Shown here one piece after another: positions 1 to 10,433 of a DNA stretch of 64,000 nucleotides. Below the pieces are notes generated by a model. The model made no database searches, was not told the DNA's origin, and was given only the letters and a program-made list of their open reading frames with translations. Both the position numbers and the translations under genes were made by a program. Within the stretch, counting starts at the first letter, position 1; each line of letters opens with the position of its first letter. This stretch comes from Hyperoodon ampullatus (Eukaryota; Chordata; Mammalia; Artiodactyla; Ziphiidae), in NCBI GenBank assembly GCA_949752795.1, contig CATKHW010000058.1, positions 1,240,001 through 1,304,000 on the forward strand, written 5' to 3'.

Positions 1-1739
1 ACAGGTACTGTTCCAAAAACCAACTATGGAATAGACAAGACCTACACCGTCCTCAGTGAAAGGGACTCAAAACCCCATATTTCCCGCAGAGGAAAGTATC
101 TGACTAGTAAGAATCTTAAAACCTATGTATTGATATGTCTCCGTAAGGGAATCAAGTGTGTCTAGACTGGCATAAACATGGCAGCGAGAATCAGCTCAAA
201 CCCACTATAAAAAGGAATTTCAAAAACAAAACAAAAAAACTGGGAAATTCTTTACAATTCCTTCAGGGTCTCTGATGAAAGCTGGAATGACCCTATCTAC
301 AATGACAGCTGGATGTGGCATAAGGAGGGACACTTGGGACTGAGACGATTGGTGAGATTGGGTGAGCAAATGCAGATCCTTTAAAGCAATAATGCATGGC
401 ACCCATTCCATGGGTCCGAACTCTCCAGGTTGAAGGGAATATTACTACAGCTATAACATGTGCGGGAAACCTAGAGAACGGACACACTGTGAATACGAAA
501 GGTTTCTAAAACTCAACGAATAGTCCCTCTCCTGGTGCTCCGGTTTGACTTTCCGTCTGCTTTACTATCAACCTCCCAACTTGGAGAGACAGCCCCTTTA
601 ACCTCTTGGTTCGCACAGGTTGCCAATTTGGCAGAGGATGAAAGGGAAGAGGGAGAACCAATGAGAGAGTAGCTGTTAGGCATTTGGACGGGCACATATC
701 ACTGTAATTTCCCGGCAGGAAGAAGAATTAACCAAATTCTCAGCCACCCACTGGAAACCAGTATAGGTCCTGAACCAAAATTTTGGTCTTGCGGTCAGCT
801 CTCCAAAAACGAGTTGAAAAATGGAGCTCAGCGACACAGCAATTCACAAACTGGCCGAGTAATAAAGGACACCTATCGTCCAAAAATCTGTTGACGGAAG
901 GCAACGAGGCGGACTTGAAAGCGAGGCAGAATAGCAGGAAACAGATTTCAAGAGGTACGTTGGAATCGCCTTTAAAGCACAGGAAGAGGGGCACAACTTC
1001 GACAATGATGCACTTGGCCAAAAAGGGCATATGCGTTTTCTCCTGAATATATTCAGGAGAAAACGCATACGCCCTTTTTGGCCAAGCAAGCAAGCGGGCA
1101 ATGCAAATCAGCACTACAAAGAAGTATCACTTCCCACCGGTCAAAAGGGACATCCACAAAATGTGTAAGAACAAGAAAGGCAAGACAGGCCCTGGAGAAC
1201 AGGGAGCCTTGTTATGCTGATGGGCGGGATGTAAATTGCCAACTGCCTCTCTGGAGGAGTGCATTCTGTTCCCTAAAACAAGTAAAGAACAGAGCTACAG
1301 AGCCAAGGGCACTACCAGTCTAGGGAATATACCTTGGGAAAACTGAAAATCAATAAGACAGAGCCACCCCAAAATTTAGGGCTGCACTGCATACAAGGAC
1401 CTCAACTTGGATACACCTTAAGTATCCCAGAAAATATAAACATGGTTCAAAAAATTGTGGTACTTACGTACGATGGAATATCCCTCAGCCATGAAATCAA
1501 TGTCATAAGACCAGTAGCAGCAAAATGGGTGGATTCAGGTACGATGATTCTAAGTGAAATAAGTCACACAGAAAAAGAAACTTATCATAAGATATCACTT
1601 ATGAAGATCCTGTAAACATGGCTACACTTGAACTGAGTTAGGAAAGAGAACAGTGTCTCACATTTAGAAAACACTCTTATACCTGCTTAAGGGGGAAGGA
1701 GAGGTGGGGTGATGCATAAAACCAGAGTTTGATATAAGC
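1..1739 (+). repeat. Satellite unit 1
   Basis: Palindrome 1013-1086 with one mismatch, G to A at 1029 (loss of a CpG). Carries ccactggaaacc, shared with unit 6, and aatcagcac after the octamer-like ATGCAAAT. The left part differs from unit 6. Confidence 0.95.
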
Positions 1740-1944
1740 ACAGGTACCGTTCCAAAAACCAACTATGGTATAGACAAGACCTACACAGTCCTCAGTGAAA
1801 GGGACTCAAAACCCCATATTTCCCGCAGAGGAAAGTATCTGACTAGTAAGAATCTTAAAACCTATGTATTGATATGTCTCCATAAGGGAATCAAGTGTGT
1901 CTAGACTGGCATAAACATGGCAGCGAGAATCAGCTCAAACCCAC

Positions 1945-1953
1945 TATAAAAAG
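1945..1953 (+). promoter_or_regulatory. TATA-like TATAAAAAG in L1 3' end (representative)
   Basis: TATAAAAAG lies about 8 bp before the A-rich tail in every unit (offset 206-214), at the place where L1 carries its AATAAA-type polyadenylation signal. Unit 16 has TATAAAATG instead. It resembles a TATA box, but no initiator or other promoter evidence is visible, so it may be only a decayed poly(A) signal. Confidence 0.25.
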
Positions 1954-2751
1954 GAATTTCAAAAACAAAACAAAAAAACTGGGAAATTCTTTACAATTCC
2001 TTCAGGGTCTCTGATGAAAGCTGGAATGACCCTATCTACAACGACAGCTGGATGTGGCATAAGGAGGGACACTTGGGACTGAGACGATTGGTGAGATTGG
2101 GTGAGCAAATGCAGACCCTTTAAAGCAATAATGCATGGCACCCATTCCATGAGTCCGAACTCTCCAGGTTGAAGGGAATATTACTACAGCTATAACATGT
2201 GCGGGAAACCTAGAGAACGGACACACTGTGAATACGAAAGGTTTCTAAAACTCAACGCATAGTCCCTCTCCTGGTGCTCCGGTTTGACTTTCCGTCTGCT
2301 TTACTATCAACCTCCCAACTTGGAGAGACAGCCCCTTTAACCTCTTGGTTCGCACAGGTTGCCAATTTGGCAGAGGATGAAAGGGAAGAGGGAGAACCAA
2401 TGAGAGAGGAGCTGTTAGGCATTTGGACGGGCACATATCACTGTAATTTCCCGGCAGGAAGAAGAATTAACCAAATTCTCAGCCACCCACTGGGAACCAG
2501 TATAGGTCCTGAACCAAAATTTTGGACTTGCGGTCAGCTCTCCAAAAACGAGTTGAAAAATGGAGCTCAGCGACACAGCAATTCACAAACTGGCTGAGTA
2601 ATAAAGGACAACTATCGTCCAAAAATCTGTTGACGGAAGGCAACGAGGCGGACTTGAAAGCGAGGCAGAATAGCAGGAAACAGATTTCAAGAGGTACGTT
2701 GGAATCGCCTTTAAAGCACAGGAAGAGGGGCACAACTTCGACAATGATGCA

Positions 2752-2825
2752 CTTGGCCAAAAAGGGCGTATGCGTTTTCTCCTGAATATATTCAGGAGAA
2801 AACGCATACGCCCTTTTTGGCCAAG
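2752..2825. repeat. 74-bp perfect palindrome (representative; one per unit)
   Basis: Two 37-nt arms are exact reverse complements with no spacer. The left arm begins CTTGGCCAAAAAGGGCGTAT, the right arm ends ATACGCCCTTTTTGGCCAAG, and the centre is CTGAATATATTCAG. The next flanking bases do not pair, so the symmetry stops sharply. The arms each hold two CpGs and the centre is AT-rich, a form that can extrude as a cruciform or fold as a hairpin when single-stranded. It is present in all 37 units: 22 perfect, 12 with one mismatch and 3 with two adjacent mismatches. No mismatch is matched by a compensating change in the other arm. The state in each unit is given in its entry. Confidence 0.97.
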
Positions 2826-3354
2826 CAAGCAAGCAGGCAATGCAAATCTGCACTACAAAGAAGTATCACTTCCCACCGGTCAAAAGGGACATCCACAAAA
2901 TGTGTAAGAACAAGAAAGGCAAGACAGGCCCTGGAGAACAGGGAGCCTTGTTATGCTGATGGGCGGGATGTAAATTGCCAACTGCCTCTCTGGAGGAGTG
3001 CATTCTGTTCCCTAAAACAAGTAAAGAACAGAGCTACAGAGCCAAGGGCACTACCAGTCTAGGGAATATACCTTTGGAAAACTGAAAATCAATAAGACAG
3101 AGCCACCCCAAAATTTAGGGCTGCACTGCATACAAGGACCTCAACTTGGATACACCTTAAGTATCCCAGAAAATATAAACATGGTTCAAAAAATTGTGGT
3201 ACTTACGTATGATGGAATTTCCCTCAGCCATGAAATCAATGTCATAAGACCAGTAGCAGCAAAATGGGTGGATTCAGGTACGATGATTCTAAGTGAAATA
3301 AGTCACACAGAAAAAGAAACTTATCATAAGATATCACTTATGAAGATCCTGTAA
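2826..3354 (+). pseudogene. Decayed L1 ORF2 C-terminal fragment (representative; one per unit)
   Basis: Frame fragments match the C-terminal end of L1 ORF2p. QLPLWRSAFCSLKQVK near 2977-3024 corresponds to the L1 'QPLWRTVWRFLKK' region. GALLC-stop-WAGCKL just upstream corresponds to the cysteine-rich L1 segment. AAKWVDSGTMILSEISHTEK near 3257-3316 matches the last ORF2 residues. ISLMKIL then ends at TAA 3352-3354, aligned with the ancestral ORF2 stop. The fragments lie in different frames and are separated by stops, including a TAG at 3060-3062 where L1 has a leucine codon. The reverse transcriptase and endonuclease domains are not present in usable form. Nothing suggests translation. Other units carry the same fragment at matching offsets. 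Confidence 0.85.
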
Positions 3355-3699
3355 ACATGGCTACACTTGAACTGAGTTAGGAAAGAGAACAGTGTCTCAC
3401 ATTTAGAAAACACTCTTATACCTGCTTAAGGGGGAAGGAGAGGTGGGGTGATGCATAAAACCAGAGTTTGATATAAGCACAGGTACTGTTCCAAAAACCA
3501 ACTATGGAATAGACAAGACCTACACCGTCCTCAGTGAAAGGGACTCAAAACCCCATATTTCCCGCAGAGGAAAGTATCTGACTAGTAAGAATCTTAAAAC
3601 CTATGTATTGATATGTCTCCGTAAGGGAATCAAGTGTGTCTAGACTGGCATAAACATGGCAGCGAGAATCAGCTCAAACCCACTATAAAAAGGAATTTC
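3355..3699 (+). repeat. L1 3' UTR-derived segment (representative)
   Basis: After the ancestral ORF2 stop, the sequence follows the L1 3' UTR order. It has the TTTAGAAAACACTCTTATAC block, a G-rich GGGGGAAGGAGAGGTGGGG stretch, then AGTTTGATATAAGCACAGG, and finally a segment leading into the A-rich end. The G-rich tract is typical of mammalian L1 3' UTRs. No coding capacity is visible. Confidence 0.75.
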
Positions 3700-5216
3700 A
3701 AAAACAAAACTAAAAAACTGGGAAATTCTTTACAATTCCTTCAGGGTCTCTGATGAAACCTGGAATGACCCTATCTACAATGACAGCTGGATGTGGCATA
3801 AGGAGGGACACTTGGGACTGAGACGATTGGTGAGATTGGGTGAGCAAATGCAGACCCTTTAAAGCAATAATGCATGGCACCCATTCCATGAGTCCGAACT
3901 CTCCAGGTTGAAGGGAATATTACTACAGCTATAACATGTGCGGGAAACCTAGAGAACGGACACACTGTGAATACGAAAGGTTTCTAAAACTCAACGCATA
4001 GTCCCTCTCCTGGTGCTCCGGTTTGACTTTCCGTCTGCTTTACTATCAACCTCCCAACTTGGAGAGACAGCCCCTTTAACCTCTTGGTTCGCACAGGTTG
4101 CCAATTTGGCAGAGGATGAAAGGGAAGAGGGAGAACCAATGATAGAGTAGCTGTTAGGCATTTGGACGGGCACATATCACTCTAATTTCCCGGCAGGAAG
4201 AAGAATTAACCAAATTCTCAGCCACCCACTGGGAACCAGTATAGGTCCTGAACCAAAATTTTGGACTTGCGGTCAGCTCACCAAAAACGAGTTGAAAAAT
4301 GGAGCTCAGGGGCACAGCAATTCACAAACTGGCCGAGTAATAAAGGACAACTATCGTCCAAAAATCTGTTGAGGGAAGGCAACGAGGCGGACTTGAAAGC
4401 GAGGCAGAATAACAGGAAACAGATTTAAGAGGTACGTTGGAATCGCCTTTAAAGCACAGGAAGAGGGGCACAAATTTGACAATGATGCACTTAGCCAAAA
4501 AGGGCGTATGCGTTTTCTCCTGAATATATTCAGGAGAAAACGCATACGCCCTTTTTGGCCAAGCAAGCAAGCGGGCAATGCAAATCTGCACTACAAAGAA
4601 GTATCACTTCCCACCGGTCAAAAGGGACATCCACAAAATGTGTAAGAACAAGAAAGGCAAGACAGGCCCTGGAGAACAGAGAGCCTTGTTATGCTGATGG
4701 GAGGGATGTAAATTGCCAACTGCCTCTCTGGAGGAGTGCATTCTGTTCCCTAAAACAAGTAAAGAACAGAGCTACAGAGCCAAGGGCACTACCAGTCTAG
4801 GGAATATACCTTGGGAAAACTGAAAATCAATAAGACAGAGCCACCCCAAAATTTAGGGCTGCACTGCATACAAGGACCTCAACTTGGATACACCTTAAGT
4901 ATCCCAGAAAATATAAACATGGTTCAAAAAATTGTGGTACTTATGTACGATGGAATATCCCTCAGCCATGAAATCAATGTCATAAGACCAGTAGCAGCAA
5001 AATGGGTGGATTCAGGTACGATGATTCTAAGTGAAATAAGTCACACAGAAAAATAAACTTATCATAAGATATCACTTATGAAGATCCTGTAAACATGGCT
5101 ACACTTGAACTGAGTTAGGAAAGAGAACAGTGTCTCACATTTAGAAAAAACTCTTATACCTGCTTAAGGGGGAAGGAGAGGTGGGGTGATGCATAAAACC
5201 AGAGTTTGATATAAGC
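3479..5216 (+). repeat. Satellite unit 3 (1,738 bp)
   Basis: Palindrome 4490-4563 with G to A at 4493. Has a 1-bp deletion (gatttaag for gatttcaag) near 4426 and a stop change gaaaaataaac near 5053; both are shared with unit 8. Confidence 0.95.
3700..3717 (+). repeat. A-rich tail remnant marking the L1 copy boundary (representative)
   Basis: An interrupted A tract (AAAAACAAAAC then AAAAAA) sits where the L1 poly(A) tail is expected. ORF2-like sequence of the next copy starts right after it. Most units read caaaaacaaaacaaaaaaac. Units 3 and 8 share a C-to-CT-like change (aaaactaaaaaac), and units 4, 9 and 12 share aaaacgaaac. Confidence 0.7.
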
Positions 5217-6955
5217 ACAGGTACCGTTCCAAAAACCAACTATGGAATAGACAAGACCTACACCGTCCTCAGTGAAAGGGACTCAAAACCCCATATTTCC
5301 CGCAGAGGAAAATATCTGACTAGTAAGAATCTTAAAACCTATGTATTGATATGTCTCCGTAAGGGAATCAAGTGTGTCTAGACTGGCATAAACATGGCAG
5401 CGAGAATCAGCTCAAACCCACTATAAAAAGGAATTTCAAAAACGAAACAAAAAAACTGGGAAATTCTTTACAATTCCTTCAGGGTCTCTGATGAAAGCTG
5501 GAATGACCCTATCTACAACGACAGCTGGATGTGGCATAAAGAGGGACACTTGGGACTGAGACGATTGGTGAGATTGGGTGAGCAAATGCAGACCCTTTAA
5601 AGCAATAATGCATGGCACGCATTCCATGGGTCCGAACTCTCCAGGTTGAAGGGAATATTACTACAGCTATAACATGTGCGGGAAACCTAGAGAACGGACA
5701 CACTGTGAATACGAAAGGTTTCTAAAACTCAAAGAATAGACCCTCTCCTGGTGCTCAGGTTTGACTTTCCGTCTGCTTTACTATCAACCTCCCAACTTGG
5801 AGAGACAGCCCCTTTAACCTCTTGGTTCGCACAGGTTGCCAATTTGGCAGAGGATGAAAGGGAAGAGGGAGAACCAATGAGAGAGTAGCTGTTAGGCATT
5901 TGGACGGGCACATATCACTGTAATTTCCCGGCAGGAAGAAGAATTAACCAAATTCTCAGCCACCCACCGGGAACCAGTATAGGTCCTGACCCAAAATTTT
6001 GGACTTGCGGTCAGCTCACCAAAAACGAGTTGAAAAATGGAGCTCAGGGGCACAGCAATTCACAAACTGGCCGAGTAATAAAGGACAACTATCGTCCAAA
6101 AATCTGTTGAGGGAAGGCAACGAGGCGGACTTGAAAGCGAGGCACAATAGCAGGAAACAGATTTCAAGAGGTACGTTGGAATCGCCTTTAAAGCACAGGA
6201 AGAGGGGCACATCTTCGACAATGACGCACTTGGCCAAAAAGGGCGTATGCGTTTTCTCCTGAATATATTCAGGAGAAAACGCATACGCCCTTTTTGGCTA
6301 AGCAAGCAAGCGGGCAATGCAAATCTGCACTACAAAGAAGTATCACTTCCCACCGGTCAAAAGGGACATCCACAAAATGTGTAAGAACAAGAAACGCAAG
6401 ACAGGCCCTGGAGAACAGGGAGCCTTGTTATGCTGATGGGCGGGATGTAAATTGCCAACTGCCTCTCTGGAGGAGTGCATTCTGTTCCCTAAAACAAGTA
6501 AAGAACAGAGCTACAGAGCCAAGGGCACTACCAGTCTAGGGAATATACCTTGGGAAAATTGAAAATCAATAAGAAAGAGCCACCCCAAAATTTAGGGCTG
6601 CACTGCATACAAGGACCTCAACTTGGATACACCTTAAGTATCCCAGAAAATATAAACATGGTTCAAAAAATTGTGGTACTTACGTACGATGGAATATCCC
6701 TCAGCCATGAAATCAATGTCATAAGACCAGTAGCAGCAAAATGGGTGGATTCAGGTACGATGATTCTAAGTGAAATAAATCACACAGAAAAAGAAACTTA
6801 TCATAAGATATCACTTATGAAGATCCTGTAAACATGGCTACACTTGAACTGAGTTAGGAAAGAGGACAGTGTCTCACATTTAGAAAACACTCTTATACCT
6901 GCTTAAGGGGGAAGGAGAGGTGGGGTGATGCATAAAACCAGAGTTTGATATAAGC
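5217..6955 (+). repeat. Satellite unit 4
   Basis: Palindrome 6229-6302 with C to T at 6299. Type A markers: cataaagagg, ggcacgcatt, gcacatcttcg, gaaacgcaag, aataaatcac; shared with units 9 and 12. Confidence 0.95.
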
Positions 6956-8694
6956 ACAGGTACCGTTCCAAAAACCAACTATGGAATAGACAAGACCTAC
7001 ACCGTCCTCAGTGAAAGGGACTCAAAACCCCATATTTCCCGCAGAGGAAAATATCTGACTAGTAAGAATCTTAAAACCTATGTATTGATATGTCTCCGTA
7101 AGGGAATCAAGTGTGTCTAGACTGGCATAAACATGGCAGCGAGAATCAGCTCAAACCCACTATAAAAAGGAATTTCAAAAACAAAACAAAAAAACTGGGA
7201 AATTCTTTACAATTCCTTCAGGGTCTCTGATGAAAGCTGGAATGACCCTATCTACAACGACAGCTGGATGTGGCATAAGGAGGGACACTTGGGACTGAGA
7301 CGATTGGTGAGATTGGGTGAGCAAATGCAGACGCTTTAAAGCAATAATGCATGGCACCCATTCCATGGGTCCGAACTCTCCAGGTTGAAGGGAATATTAC
7401 TACAGCTATAACATGTGCGGGAAACCTAGAGAACGGACACACTGTGAATACGAAAGGTTTCTAAAACTCAAAGAATAAACCCTCTCCTGGTGTTCCGGTT
7501 TGACTTTCCGTCTGCTTTACTATCAACCTCCCAACTTGGAGAGACAGCCCCTTTAACCTCTTGGTTCGCACAGGTTGCCAATTTGGCAGAGGATGAAAGG
7601 GAAGAGGGAGAACCAATGAGAGAGTAGCTGTTAGGCATTTGGACGGGCACATATCACTGTAATTTCCCGGCAGGAAGAAGAATTAACCAAATTCTCAGCC
7701 ACCCACCGGGAACCAGTATAGGTCCTGAAGCAAAATTTTGGACTTGCGGTCAGCTCTCCAAAAACGAGTTGAAAAATGGAGCTCAGGGACACAGCAATTC
7801 ACAAACTGGCCGAGTAATAAAGGACAACTATCGTCCAAAAATCTGTTGAGGGAAGGCAACGAGGCAGACTTGAAAGTGAGGCAGAATAGCAGGAAACAGA
7901 TTTCAAGAGGTACGTTGGAATCGCCTTTAAAGCACAGGAAGAGGGGCACAACTTCGACAATGACGCACTTGGCCAAAAAGGGCGTATGCGTTTTCTCCTG
8001 AATATATTCAGGAGAAAACGCATACGCCCTTTTTGGCCAAGCAAGCAAGCGGGCAATGCAAATCTGCACTACAAAGAAGTATCACTTCCCACCGGTCAAA
8101 AGGGACATCCACAAAATGTGTAAGAACAAGAAAGGCAAGACAGGCCCTGGAGAACAGGGAGCCTTGTTATGCTGATGGGCGGGATGTAAATTGCCAACTG
8201 CCTCTCTGGAGGAGTGCATTCTGTTCCCTAAAACAAGTAAAGAACAGAGCTACAGAGCCAAGGGCACTACCAGTCAAGGGAATATACCTTGGGAAAACTG
8301 AAAATCAATAAGACAGAGCCACCCCAAAATTTAGGGCTGCACTGCATACAAGGACCTCAACTTGGATACACCTTAAGTATCCCAGAAAATATAAACATGG
8401 TTCAAAAAATTGTGGTACTTACGTACGATGGAATATCCCTCAGCCAGGAAATCAATGTCATAAGACCAGTAGCAGCAAAATGGGTGGATTCAGGTACGAT
8501 GATTCTAAGTGAAATAAGTCACACAGAAAAAGAAACTTATCATAAGATATCACTTATGAAGATCCTGTAAACATGGCTACACTTGAACTGAGTTAGGAAA
8601 GAGAACAGTGTCTCACATTTAGAAAACACTCTTATACCTGCTTAAGGGGGAAGGAGAGGTGGGGTGATGCATAAAACCAGAGTTTGATATAAGC
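6956..8694 (+). repeat. Satellite unit 5
   Basis: Perfect palindrome 7968-8041. Type B markers: cagacgcttt, gtgttccgg, ctgaagcaaaa, gaaagtgagg, agccaggaaatc, and gtcaaggg, which removes the TAG stop found in most other units. Confidence 0.95.
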
Positions 8695-10433
8695 ACAGGT
8701 ACCGTTCCAAAAACCAACTATGGAATAGACAAGACCTACACCGTCCTCAGTGAAAGGGACTCAAAACCCCATATTTCCCGCACAGGAAAATATCTGACTA
8801 GTAAGAATCTTAAAACCTATGTATTGATATGTCTCCGTAAGGGAATCAAGTGTGTCTAGACTGGCATAAACATGGCAGCGAGAATCAGCTCAAACCCACT
8901 ATAAAAAGGAATTTCAAAAACAAAACAAAAAAACTGGGAAATTCTTTACAATTCCTTCAGGGTCTCTGATGAAAGCTGGAATGACCCTATCTACAATGAC
9001 AGCTGGATGTGGCATAAGGAGGGACACTTGGGACTGAGACGATTGGTGAGATTGGGTGAGCAAATGCAGACGCTTTAAAGCAATAATGCATGGCACCCAT
9101 TCCATGGGTCCGAACTCTCCAGGTTGAAGGGAATATTACTACAGCTATAACATGTGCGGGAAACCTAGAGAACGGACACACTGTGAATACGAAAGGTTTC
9201 TAAAACTCAAAGAATAAACCCTCTCCTGGTGCTCCGGTTTGACTTTCCGTCTGCTTTACTATCAACCTCCCAACTTGGAGAGACAGCCCCTTTAACCTCT
9301 TGGTTCGCACAGGTTGCCAATTTGGCAGAGGATGAAAGGGAAGAGGGAGAACCAATGAGAGAGTAGCTGTTAGGCATTTGGACGGGCACATATCACTGTA
9401 ATTTCCCGGCAGGAAGAAGAATTAACCAAATTCTCAGCCACCCACTGGAAACCAGTATAGGTCCTGAACCAAAATTTTGGTCTTGCGGTCAGCTCTCCAA
9501 AAACGAGTTGAAAAATGGAGCTCAGCGACACAGCAATTCACAAACTGGCCGAGTAATAAAGGACACCTATCGTCCAAAAATCTGTTGACGGAAGGCAACG
9601 AGGCGGACTTGAAAGCGAGGCAGAATAGCAGGAAACAGATTTCAAGAGGTACGTTGGAATCGCCTTTAAAGCACAGGAAGAGGGGCACAACTTCGACAAT
9701 GATGCACTTGGCCAAAAAGGGCGTATGCGTTTTCTCCTGAATATATTCAGGAGAAAACGCATACGCCCTTTTTGGCCAAGCAAGCAAGCGGGCAATGCAA
9801 ATCAGCACTACAAAGAAGTATCACTTCCCACCGGTCAAAAGGGACATCCACAAAATGTGTAAGAACAAGAAAGGCAAGACAGGCCCTGGAGAACAGGGAG
9901 CCTTGTTATGCTGATGGGCGGGATGTAAATTGCCAACTGCCTCTCTGGAGGAGTGCATTCTGTTCCCTAAAACAAGTAAAGAACAGAGCTACAGAGCCAA
10001 GGGCACTACCAGTCTAGGGAATATACCTTGGGAAAACTGAAAATCAATAAGACAGAGCCACCCCAAAATTTAGGGCTGCACTGCATACAAGGACCTCAAC
10101 TTGGATACACCTTAAGTATCCCAGAAAATATAAACATGGTTCAAAAAATTGTGGTACTTACGTACGATGGAATATCCCTCAGCCATGAAATCAATGTCAT
10201 AAGACCAGTAGCAGCAAAATGGGTGGATTCAGGTACGATGATTCTAAGTGAAATAAGTCACACAGAAAAAGAAACTTATCATAAGATATCACTTATGAAG
10301 ATCCTGTAAACATGGCTACACTTGAACTGAGTTAGGAAAGAGAACAGTGTCTCACATTTAGAAAACACTCTTATACCTGCTTAAGGGGGAAGGAGAGGTG
10401 GGGTGATGCATAAAACCAGAGTTTGATATAAGC
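8695..10433 (+). repeat. Satellite unit 6 (hybrid)
   Basis: Perfect palindrome 9707-9780. Left part carries cgcacagg and aaagaataaacc like unit 11; right part carries ccactggaaacc like unit 1. It holds the joint of the 8,694-bp block. Confidence 0.95.

Larger units (their letters stand above)
1740..3478 (+). repeat. Satellite unit 2
   Basis: Perfect palindrome 2752-2825. Shares with unit 7 a TAG-to-GAG change near 2407, ctggctgag near 2592, and gtatgatggaattt near 3207. Confidence 0.95.
1980..3717 (+). mobile_element. Fossil 5'-truncated LINE-1 3' end (representative copy; one per unit)
   Basis: Read from just after one A-rich tail to the next, a unit aligns collinearly with an artiodactyl-type L1 from ORF2 to the poly(A) end (consensus recalled, not searched). 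Landmarks in order are CCCTATC near 2029, AAAGCAAT near 2121, the TATTACTACAGCTA block near 2180, GGAGAGACAG near 2321, GGTCAGCTCTCC near 2532, AATGATGCA near 2743, AATGCAAATC near 2838, TATCACTTCCCACCGGTCA near 2864, GATGTAAATTG near 2967, GAATATACC near 3064 and GATATCACTTATG near 3330. The 3' UTR and an A-rich tail at 3700-3717 follow. Spacing is close to L1 except around the palindrome, where about 150 bp of L1 is missing. Identity to L1 is visibly low, so the insertion is old. The same map applies to every unit at the same offsets. The first 40-50 bp after the tail are the least certain part. Confidence 0.85.
640..9333 (+). repeat. Higher-order repeat, 5-unit period (8,694 bp), copy 1
   Basis: This spans from inside unit 1 to inside unit 6, matching the next block at a shift of exactly 8,694 bp (four 1,739-bp units and one of 1,738). 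Shared markers are the ccactggaaacc variant (units 1, 6), the GAG variant at offset about 668 (units 2, 7), the 1-bp deletion and ttAgcc arm change (units 3, 8), the ggcTaag arm change (units 4, 9) and the gtcaaggg variant (units 5, 10). Edges are uncertain by about 110 bp because informative sites are sparse. Confidence 0.85.

Noticed and set aside
449..502. Short zinc-finger-like reading (Y-N-M-C-G-K then T-H-C-E-Y)
   Set aside because: It lacks the second cysteine, hydrophobic and histidine spacing of a C2H2 finger. The DNA fits L1 ORF2 better.
852..968. Possible RNA polymerase III promoter: A-box-like TGGCCGAGTAATAAAGG and B-box-like CGTTGGAATCG about 107 bp apart, with T-runs in the palindrome
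   Set aside because: The first motif resembles a tRNA-Ser/Leu A box, but the B-box-like site lacks the key central C. The region aligns to L1 ORF2, so a tRNA origin is unlikely. No tRNA fold is visible.
1101..1108. ATGCAAAT octamer (POU factor site) in every unit
   Set aside because: The same bases occur in the L1 ORF2 consensus at this place, so it is inherited and not evidence of regulation.
740..1114. Minus-strand 124-codon ORF (104 codons in many units) crossing the palindrome, repeated in most units
   Set aside because: It is antisense to the L1-derived sequence, repeats only because units are near-identical, and is broken in units 3 and 8 by a 1-bp deletion. It resembles no family I recognise.
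1..1739. CENP-B box (TTCG, 4 nt, A, 2 nt, CGGG)
   Set aside because: The CGGG and CCCG sites I checked in the unit on both strands lack the paired TTCG/CGAA at the right spacing. A motif scan could confirm this.
2274..2597. 107-codon plus-strand ORF present only in units 2 and 7
   Set aside because: It appears because one TAG is changed to GAG, and it starts at a non-ATG codon. It is a chance frame copied by the 8,694-bp duplication.
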